64,000 nucleotides of DNA from Leptobrachium leishanense (Eukaryota; Chordata; Amphibia; Anura; Megophryidae), in NCBI GenBank assembly GCA_009667805.1, contig CM019069.1:61745422-61809421 (forward strand), read 5' to 3'. Below the pieces are notes generated by a model. That model searched no databases. It saw only the letters and a program-made list of their open reading frames with translations, and was not told the DNA's origin. Positions 56,001-64,000 of this stretch are shown one piece after another. How positions within the stretch are numbered: the stretch's first letter is position 1; every line of letters begins with the position of its first letter. The translations under genes were made by a program, and so were the position numbers.

Positions 56001-59000
56001 CACAGAAATATTTCAGGCCAATACACTTTGTGGATCTGTTACTATACCAGGTATGGTCAACGCAAACTAAATCCAAAAATGGGACTCCTATACAAACACT
56101 TGTCAGGTATTCACAGTACAGTAAATAACCCATTCATTGCATCTGGGAACAAACACTCAAGCACACAGATAAAAAAGCACTACATTCTACTGAACTGGAA
56201 CCAGAGCCAATAGCCTGAAATGCAATTTCTGGGCACAGAGAACACGTAAAGGTTTGATGCACTGGTCAATTTCTGTGAATTTGGTCCCAAAACCATACAA
56301 TACTTGTATTTTGCACTGCCAGCTTTGAAGCACAACATCTAATTATAGGTAGAATTGCCATTTACCTTCAAGTGTTTGATGGCTTGCTCTGTAACCAGCT
56401 CCTCCTTTTTGTTCCATTCAACACAGCTCATAATGCTGGACCACAAGATGCCAATCACAGTTTGCTCGGAGATGTTATTTTTCTTCATTTCTTCCTTTAC
56501 ATACATACTGATCTAGATAGGCAAGAAGTGATCTTTAGAAAGAAGTCCCACTTGAGCATATCATCTAGGCAAGCACAAGACAAATTTAGCACCTCTTTAA
56601 GGGACTCTCCACGTGACATCATGTCTTGTAGCTCTTTGTGGAGCTCTTTTCTGGCTCCGATGGTTTGCTGGTTCCTCACATACTCTGAAAGTTCTTTTAA
56701 GCCCGCATCAGTGAAGTACTTTGTAAAGTGTTCAACACTCTGCTTGTTGGCAGGAAATAGTTCCTAGAAATTTGACATGCATGAAAACCAGGTAAGGGAG
56801 TAAAACTCAAGTGTCAGATGTTAGAGTAGACAAGATATTTGATAACATTCACCAAAAATTATATAATTATATATATATATATTTTATATATATTATATAT
56901 AATCTCCATTATAAGTCATTGTCTGGTAACCTATTCATTAGGAATGTGCTTCGGGACACAAGGTCACCCATATAGGCTGGTGTCAGACAAGCACACTATG
57001 TGTGCCCGAACTGATGTGACGCTGCGTTGGGGCCCGCCACACGTAACGCACGCAACTGTCTGTTTAGAAAGCCTCCTTGAAGCGTTCCTACGTGCGTTCG
57101 ATGGAGCTGCAAAGCACGATTCTCCATAGGAGGAGCAAGCCTTGCAGCACTGAGAGCACTAACTGCACTCAGCAAGGTGGCCAGACGGGCGTCAGAGTGG
57201 AAGGAACATCCACTCAGACTAGTCGACAGGAAATTCAGCCCAAAGCATTAACATCCCCCCTCCCCCAGAGTGAGCACATTAAAGCTGTAAAATTCTTTGC
57301 CTGTTGATGTGGTTGGGTCAGGGTCTAAATTAATTTTAAACGATTACTTCTGGCAAAAGAGATTAAGGGTTATAATTAGGGCTGCAATTAGCACAAACTA
57401 AAACGATTCAGCGGATAAAATGATTTTACTTACAGGGACACTACAAAAATAAACACCTCCCTGTTTTCTTCTCGCAGATTGTATCGGATGCAACTTGCGC
57501 ACTTTCTGCACACAAGATACATGAGCGCCTGTTCAGAGTGAGCGAGTGGGGGAAGGTTCCGAGCTGGAAGGGTGCGAGTTTGGGCATGGGACCAGGAGTG
57601 TGAGGGAGTTTGGGGGAAGGAACGAGCCTAAATAAAAAAAAAAAAAAAAAAAGAGGGAATGGCAGCTGTTCATGGTTTTTATCTCCAACACAATAAGCAA
57701 TAGGTGAGCTACATCAATCCTAGAGTCATGTGAAACACTTCTAAAACCCATTGCCACTGATCAGATCATCTAAAAAGGTTTTATTTATGCCAAACTCAAC
57801 ACCTAAAAACACATTTGCCATACCAAGATTGATCATGACAGTGACAGGAGTCCTACATACCATTAATCTATTGTCCATGTTGACTTTTCGAAGACTACCA
57901 GCTACTGCATTGATGTCCTTCTCATTAATCCAGGATTTAAATAGTTTTACAGCAAATGCTGCAGAGACACCTAGAGGAAAATTGCAAACGATGGCTTAAC
58001 CCAGTATACAAGCAAACTTTTTTTTAAATAGAAAATTCAAAGCAGACCATTTAACCCACCTTCTTTGACCAAGTTCTCATTGTAAAGACTGTTGAGAATT
58101 GATGCAGACAGGTTGCCATTAGCCAGAAGAATGCCAGTGAGCATGGCCAACTTATTCCTCTCAGACTCAGAAAAACCTTTCAGAAATAGCAACAGCTGGA
58201 AAGCAAGAGTTTTATCTACAGTTAGAGTGCTATTGAACTTGGACCATATATAAAAACCTGTTCAGAATGTGCAAATTATTCTAACAAAGTCCACAATCCA
58301 GACACCTCATGCAGCAGTTTTGAAATCACTTGTTAAATGTTCTAGTGAAGCATTCAGACATACAGGCAGTTTGCTGCCATCAAGGAGTTAGGCCAGTGTC
58401 TTTGGCACTGTACGCCAACATTCATGTTGATTTAAGAAGTTCTACAAGAACTGTAGTACCTACAATGGCCCTGGCCCAAGCAGGTGTACTTTTTGGTCTA
58501 CATTTACAGAGTGTTTGGAAAAAAAACTTGCCTTTTTGACCTCTTCTTCAAATCCTTTCTCCAGGTATTTGTAACGTCTGATCAGCTTGTTAAAAACCTG
58601 ATGATTTGGAAAGCTCAAATTTAGCAATGCTTGTTAAAGGATACTGTCCACAAACGTGCAAGGATTTTTAAGAATGCTTAGTTTTAGAGACATTAAGTAC
58701 AGTCTGCACCTTTTCCACCCTCTAAGCTGTTTAAAAGATACAAGTTACCCACAAACCTGTGCAAATGCCTGCATGGTCTCTAGATCTTCCTGTGCTGAAA
58801 ACACGCAGACATCAGTACGTATCACGTCATCGGCCAGAGTTCCACCTGGGGCTTTAAAGACAGATATTCCAGTTTAAATTTAAAGCCAACTATGATCTTA
58901 AACTTAAAATCGATCTGCTTAATTTGACTAAGTGACCTCATTAATGCTGGTCATTTTTGCATTCAAAATGAAGCTCTCCTACAGGCTTGGAGCTTATATG

Positions 59001-60764
59001 CGGGTTTGAGTCATGAAACCTGTGGGGGGGGGGGGGGGGACGACTAGTACAAGAAAGTGAAGGCAAGAAATTTATTTTTTTTGGAGGTGCAGTGATGATT
59101 TGCCACCCATAAAGAGATGTGGAAAAACACCCTAGGCAACCTAGTTTACCAGATAGTTAATACAGGAATTAAAGATGGAAGGCAGACAAGGCTTTAGGTT
59201 TAAATAGGCTATGCCATCTGTCTGCAGAATTTAGAAGCCGTGACAGGTTTAGAAAAAGGGAACAAAAAAGGGCCAAAGACACTAGTAAGTGCTGTATAAA
59301 TTAGTCTTTAGGTCTGAAGGAAAAATAAAAATTGTTACACGATCCATGCACCACCCAATTTGTGTACATTCATTGTCAGACCCTCCATTAAGTGAGCACA
59401 TGGTTCAGCCAATAGTTGTGCATATCTTTGATTATGAAGCTTAAACATGTGTTCACTTGTGGGATGGGGTATCACCGCAAAGAGATTATGATCATGAATT
59501 CCATTAACCCACACCAATTATCGTAAAGCATATGCTAGTCGTTTGCCTGCAGATATTTTTCTTCATTACATGTGAAGTTCTCCATAAAAACATTACTTAC
59601 CCAGCATACCACCGGCCACCAGTATGTCGAAGAGTGTTTCTGCATAGCGACGGTAGTCAAGCTTTGCTCCAGAAGCGTCAAGAAATTTTGCTACTGCTTC
59701 CAAATCGTTGCCAGTTTCATTTAAGCCTTGAATGATGCAATCTTGGAATTGGGTAGGGTCAAACCTCTCCTTTTCATCTAAGGAAAATAAATTTTACTTT
59801 ACAAAACAATCCAAATGGCGATTACGCACCCAGAACAATGTCCACATACGCCTCCATGGGAGACGTTTTTAAACAAAAAACATTGCTACCGAATAAGTAT
59901 CATGTTAAACCGTTGGAAAAGGAGACTAGAGTTGCAAGGGGAGAGCGCACGCAGTACAATTAAATGAGATTTGTGTTGGCAGTGCATTAACATTTATTTT
60001 GAATCTTAGTGAACGTCATACTGAGGTTCTCAACTACACGTTAGGCACCGGTTATCTGGAGTGCCCCATCTGCATCTGGCATGCAGTGTCTACACATGTC
60101 AGAAGCGACAGCTTCAGGGAGGAAAGACATTTAGGTTTGTGATCTTACTGTTGCTGCTCCCAGAGTGCACTCTGATTGCTCTGCAGCATTTCTTTGTAGA
60201 CATGTTTATTTCAGGAATCCTGACTCCAGCCACCATGTCACATGCCCAGAGTCTCCCAGTGTGTGCTGCGATCTGCTTCAAGAGCAGAGTTACTGAGCAT
60301 CTCCCCTTGTTCGGAATCACTACAATCTGGATGGCTCCAGAAAACATCTGGGATGTTAGTGTTCTGGATAAAAGGGTTGCCAAACCCATACTACATATTT
60401 TGTAAGGCAGATGCACGCCTTTTCTCTATGAAAATATTAAACTGTCCCAGACTATACAAGAATATTGCACACCTCAGAAAGGCAAGGGATTGATACGATG
60501 GCACATGCCCAGTCTTTAAGAACAGATACTATGTTCTTCTGTCAATCTACACAAAGGCCTTAAATCTGAGGTGGGTAAACCCAGAAGACATAATCTTTGA
60601 AATTAAAAGATTCTTACAAATTTAGGATATAACCGCAAGCACCTGCCTGTTATGGTGACAAATGCTCCATGAAATTAGCGTTTGTAAGGAAAACACTTAC
60701 CTCTTTTTCGGGTTTTAAAACGCTGGCCAGATAGCGTCGGCTTTTGCTGCTTTTGATTATTCAT
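53028..60764 (-). CDS. bzw1: Basic leucine zipper and W2 domain protein 1 / eIF5-mimic protein (11 coding exons)
   Basis: BZW1 (5MP1) resembles the C-terminal part of eIF5. It competes with eIF5 for eIF2 and eIF3 in the cytoplasm, raising start-codon stringency and favouring ATF4 translation. Coding exons, 5' to 3' on the - strand: 60764-60701, 59777-59601, 58851-58757, 58597-58532, 58195-58060, 57970-57861, 56763-56593, 56512-56366, 55833-55695, 55367-55245, 53059-53028. They total 1260 nt (419 aa), the same length as human BZW1. The start [16 protein letters not shown] is preceded in the exon by 12 nt of 5' UTR. N-terminal helical (HEAT/MIF4G-like) repeats cover about 1-245. The W2 domain covers about 248-415, with its acidic/aromatic end VEWLKNAEE. 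The C-terminus [10 protein letters not shown] identifies BZW1 rather than BZW2. One intron has a GC donor. Everything else is GT-AG. Confidence 0.97.
53262..53885. mobile_element. GCCGTAG-ended element with two adjacent hairpins (last bzw1 intron)
   Basis: The left GCCGTAGCTAGC and right CTGCCTACGGC are short inverted ends. Hairpin 1 (about 53618-53722) pairs GCTTGCTTCCTGCTTGAACG with its complement. Hairpin 2 (about 53739-53850) pairs CACAGCTGTGAAGGGGC with GCCCCTTCACAGCTGTG. Before them are two units of a CAGTTCACATGGATAT...GCCCC motif (53553-53592) and AGCTCACCTCTCC. Confidence 0.65.
54645..55005. mobile_element. Harbinger-like MITE (last bzw1 intron)
   Basis: GGCTAGGGTCAGACGAACGC at the left and CGCTCGTCTGATCCAAGCC at the right. 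It is a deletion derivative of the middle copy at 11133-11537, sharing CTTTCTGACTGAC and CGTGTGTGGGTCTCTATTG. Confidence 0.75.
55565..55640 (-). repeat. SINE 3' tail fragment (bzw1 intron)
   Basis: TTTATTTAAATTTATTTATA, then AAGGATACATTGAGATTTCT, is the inverted tail of the SINE family at 21309 and 41169. The tRNA-like head is absent. Confidence 0.65.
56862..56903. repeat. AT microsatellite (bzw1 intron)
   Basis: Alternating AT/TA tract, partly palindromic. Confidence 0.85.
56973..57450. mobile_element. Diverged Harbinger-like MITE and a hAT left-end fragment (bzw1 intron)
   Basis: GGCTGGTGTCAGACAAGCAC at 56973 begins a partial MITE to about 57250, related in inverse to 42095-42420. TAGGGCTGCAATTAGCACAA at about 57378 is the left end of the hAT family seen complete at 3495-4384; its right end is missing. 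Confidence 0.55.
58530..58531 (-). other. GC splice donor of a bzw1 intron (GC-AG intron 58196-58531)
   Basis: On the - strand the exon ends GTCAAAAAG and the intron begins GCAAGT, with acceptor TTTCCAG before CTGTTGCTA. The frame is kept as EEVKK/LLLFLKG, which matches the conserved protein. No GT is available at a position that keeps the frame. The rest of the donor (AAG/GCAAGT) is a strong consensus, as is usual for GC-AG introns. Confidence 0.93.
58852..59600 (-). other. bzw1 intron, no element recognised
   Basis: It contains a G-run at about 59023-59039. No repeat family or RNA gene is identified. Confidence 0.45.
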
Positions 60765-60776
60765 AAAAAAGATGCC

Positions 60777-63128
60777 CTGCAAATTAAGAAAGACAAGAAT
60801 AGGGTTATTCTAAATCAGCTAAACTAAACGGTCATTTTAGAGAAAATATCACTAAAGTTACGTTTAACAGAGGCAGCTTGGGACGGTTTGCAAAGTGAGC
60901 AAAATATATCCATTTAATACATTAGACACAGCCAGCAGGACTGAGTCATTCTCACTTGCTGGTCATTGCCATTACTTCTCCAACCTCTCAACAGTGCCAG
61001 TCCTCATTGCACCTCATATTGCTGTGACAAGGCCATCACCAAGATGGCAACACCATGGACAAATAAGTGTTTGAGGTGTCCATATTATATCCAACGGAAG
61101 ATTTGCTCATAGAAAGCTAGAGATTCCAAATAGTTAGTAGAAATAGAGTAATTCCCTGCCAAGGTTTCACTTCCTGTGGCCTGTTGACAGTGATTTTGAC
61201 AGCTGAGTGGAAGAATTTAGACAAAGGGCAAATCCACTAAACGCACACTTAGACACGTCAATCTTCTGTTCCTATTCTGTGATCTAAATGGACAGCACCA
61301 ATTTTGGAATAGAGTGTACAGTTGGTCAGTACAAGCACCAATTTAAGAGCTGTTGCAAACTCCATAGACTATAATGGCTCCAATTAAGTTAAAACACAAA
61401 CTTTGGAATATTGCCCTGTGTACTTTATTAAGCCAATTCCATTGGCAATGCTTCAGGCAAACAGAGGGGGGTCCCAGATGGGCCCATAATGTCATGGATA
61501 ACATTTGCCCCATGAAACCAGACAGGGTTTCACCAGTGCAAGTGCCAGTACTTTTTTTTGCCGCTTAGCTGTGGGCTGAAGTGTCACCCCACTGACAAAT
61601 ATTGCCTGTATCCCTCACTGCAAGCCAGTGCACACACTGACAAGTACCAGATGAAAATTGGAGTGTTTTAGGGTATTCTATTTTTTCCAGGCTGGGTTAC
61701 AGGGAACCACACAAACTATGGTAATACAGGACGAGCTATGATGTGCTCTAAGTGCTTCCAACATTTGTTAATAGAAAGTTGGACAAGAGCCATGGGACAC
61801 AATCCAAAACAACTGATGACACTGCACGGAAAAGGGAAGGCCTGTGTGAAAAGGATTCAGCCTCAATAATGGCAATATAGAGGACGATGGAGATCAAGCC
61901 TGAACACCACACACGGTGCCAAAAGCAGTACACAAAAAGAATTAACCAGGTCTCAAATCAGGAGTAAGGATTGTAAGAATGTGAGACGAGACTTTTACAA
62001 AGTATCCAAGCGAAGTGTCAAAAATAATCCAGATGTGCGTCTGACCATTTGTACAAGTTATAAAATTGGGATTAAACACCGGGGATGAAGTAGCCTGTAA
62101 CGATGGACCTTACATCTGAAAAGTATATATAGGTTTATTGCAGAAGCCATCTGCACATCACAGCAAGTCAAAGAACGGCTTCCCAGAGCCCCTGTGCTGC
62201 ATTCCCCATATGCAGCAAGGAACTCTGGGTAGGACACGCAAATGACATATCCGTCAGAACCGGTTAAAAAGGAGGGTTTGGTTCAGAAATCACATTAAGT
62301 AGAAAACAGATTTTTTTTAATCTTTTTTGGGGGGGGGTGTACTTTGTCAGTCTCAAATTTCTGTGGGTAAAAGTTGAGTAACCCAATTTAAGTTATTACA
62401 CTTGAACCACTGTTTTTGGCAAGTAAAATAGTTGTAATTAAGTCTAACCTTTGAAGCAAAATGAGACAAAGACGCACACGCACTATACACCTAGTAACAG
62501 GTTTCACCCGAATAGTGCTAATCTTTTATACTATTAATACAGCCCAGAATAGTCCATTAGCAGAGTGCAGGGGGGGGGGCCCCCAGCTTTCTGCTGTCAG
62601 GGAATACAAAGGCCCAGGGGCACAAAGAGCCAGAGGGAGATCAGAGGGTGCTGGACAGCAGTGTGGCCCGGATCTTAGAGGGGCGGAAGGATCACCAGGG
62701 ATACTCCGTCCTCAGCAATCCAGGCCCTGGATCACACGCATCCTGCTCACGGTGCGGCTCGTTATAGTTCAGGCGGCCTATAGACAGCATAGGCTGTATA
62801 GCGATAGCGGGTATGGGGGGGGGGGGGAATATTCATTTGGGCCGGTAGAGCTGGCTTACAGCGTCTACCGTCACACGGCGATCCGAACAGTACTTCCTAC
62901 GCGCCTGTGCCCAGAACAAACATGGCGGACAGGCCACCTCAACGCCACAGGAACAAATACCAGGGCCTAGCTCAAAGGACAGCAATGCCGGCCAAACAAA
63001 CTAGGATGCAGCAAGGCCAGCTCTGCCGGCGGCCGCCACAAACAGGCCCGGACCCATCACTCTGAGGGCAGCCGGGGAACGAAAACCTCCTCATAAAAGC
63101 AAAAAGAAAGCCGCGTCAGGACACTCAC
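60777..63128 (-). other. Putative first intron of bzw1
   Basis: Bounded by the acceptor (TTAATTTGCAG) of the ATG exon and a candidate donor (GTGAGT, 63128-63123 on the - strand). It holds a fold-back repeat fragment at 62138-62250. Above 62550 it becomes GC-rich, with G-runs at 62570 and 62815. No coding exon is recognised. Confidence 0.6.
62138..62250 (+). repeat. Half copy of the hammerhead-bearing fold-back repeat
   Basis: TTATTGCAGAAGCCATCTGC through CATATGCAGCAAGGAACTCT and GGTAGGACACGCAAATGACA matches the left arm of 29224-29729. The copy stops before the apex, so no hammerhead core is present. It is antisense to bzw1. Confidence 0.85.
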
Positions 63129-63420
63129 GGACGGACAGGCTTCTCACCGAATGTATGGCAGGCAGGAAACGGGCCGGCAACGGGAAGAGAAGTAACGAGG
63201 AACAGACAAACAGAGGCCTCGTCCAACAAAACCCCCCTGTGCGTCTGGACGGCTGGGAGAGAGAGAGAGGCCTGAGTGCGTCACGGATTGTGTCACGGAG
63301 GGCGGGAAGTGGGGCGGGCCATACCATTTGTACTGTGTAAATTCAGGAGGGGGGAGGGGGGGAATCACTTATCGGAGCACAAAAGCAAACCTTCTCCAAT
63401 AGGCCGCAAACATGTTAAAG
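63129..63420 (-). promoter_or_regulatory. Candidate bzw1 promoter and non-coding first exon
   Basis: CpG-rich DNA with GGGCGGG (about 63312), two TGACG-type half sites (GCGTCACGG, TGTCACGG near 63275-63300) and a CCAAT (63394) upstream on the - strand. The candidate first exon ends at 63129 with CCTGTCCGTCC before GTGAGT. There is no TATA box, so this looks like a housekeeping promoter. The transcription start is not determined. Confidence 0.5.
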
Positions 63421-64000
63421 CGTTCAATTAAAGCCAAAATGATGCCAAGGTGCGGGAAGAAGGCAGAGGCGTTTCATCTATTGCGGTTTTACACGCAGTG
63501 AGATATGCCCGCTCCCCTCCTGACCTCACATGAGAGACGTTTTCCCCTAATTACAAAGGCAAACAGAAAAAAAGAATGGCTGCCCTGTTTAATTTTTCTT
63601 CTTTGGAAAACCAATAAAACATATTTATTAAAAAAAGTATAAGTTTAGGAGGCGCGGGGAGCTGCATCTAAAGAGCTCATTGAGCTTCTTAATGTGGAGC
63701 AATCGTCATGGAAACCATTCATGGTCCCTGGTGATGACAACCACATTTTATGAACTTTTACCCTCTCCAGACACATTTGTTCTTCATATCTTAAATATCA
63801 TGCATTGCCTTTGTGTATCTATCACTGTCACATGTACCTCCACTGCAATAAAACAAAACACATATATATATATATATATATATAAAAAGCTCACAGCTTC
63901 ACAGATCACACAGCTTCAGGATCATGACAAATAAAGCTATATTTATATGATCATTTATATAGCGCCTACAGCGTCCGCAGTGCTTTGAAGTAAAGAATAG
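63421..64000. other. Upstream flank of bzw1 with TA microsatellite and a repeat end
   Basis: A TA microsatellite lies at about 63860-63886. TTATATAGCGCCTACAGCGT in the last 50 bp is the start of the TATAGCGCC repeat family seen at 26940. No gene. Confidence 0.5.

Noticed and set aside
62461..62970. 169-codon frame near the bzw1 promoter
   Set aside because: GC-rich intron/promoter DNA with no homology and no splice support.

Overview
The window is nuclear DNA from a vertebrate, most likely a frog. Two intron-containing genes lie in a dense field of non-autonomous DNA transposons, tRNA-derived SINEs, Tc1-like elements and a DIRS-type retroelement. The frog assignment is an inference from the repeat landscape (TTAA-type elements, hAT and Harbinger-like MITEs, DIRS, Penelope remnants) and from encoded proteins that closely resemble vertebrate ORC2 and BZW1. 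The species is not identified.

Layout. Positions 1-17.7 kb hold no recognisable cellular gene. They contain a Tc1-like element cut by the window edge, several hAT-like elements with 8-bp target duplications, a nested pair of TA-flanked elements carrying a 26-bp minisatellite and a long palindrome, Harbinger-like MITEs and TTAA-flanked MITEs. A TATA-less, CCAAT-containing promoter-like stretch near 17.8 kb precedes orc2 (+ strand). Its 16 coding exons (19480-42708) give 562 codons with every splice phase consistent. The orc2 introns hold a 2.7-kb hAT-like element, a Penelope-like fragment, a second Tc1-like copy, MITEs, and in intron 6 a hammerhead ribozyme at the tip of a long fold-back repeat. 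The gap after orc2 (42.7-52.7 kb) is mostly a decayed DIRS element (43430-48917) with inverted terminal repeats and an internal complementary region. bzw1 follows on the - strand. Its 11 coding exons (60764 down to 53028) give exactly 419 codons, and its CpG-rich promoter is near 63.1-63.4 kb.

The genes. ORC2 is a core subunit of the origin recognition complex and acts in nuclear replication licensing. BZW1 (5MP1) is a cytoplasmic eIF5-mimic translation regulator. They converge tail to tail and show no sign of working together.

Most unusual signals: (1) the intronic hammerhead in orc2, with core, GUC cleavage triplet and two-part stem I intact and one stem II mismatch; (2) a shared GC-rich fold-back cargo, with a splice-donor-like motif and a short founder repeat, found inside elements with different terminal repeats; (3) direct orc2-bzw1 adjacency; (4) a GC-AG intron in bzw1.
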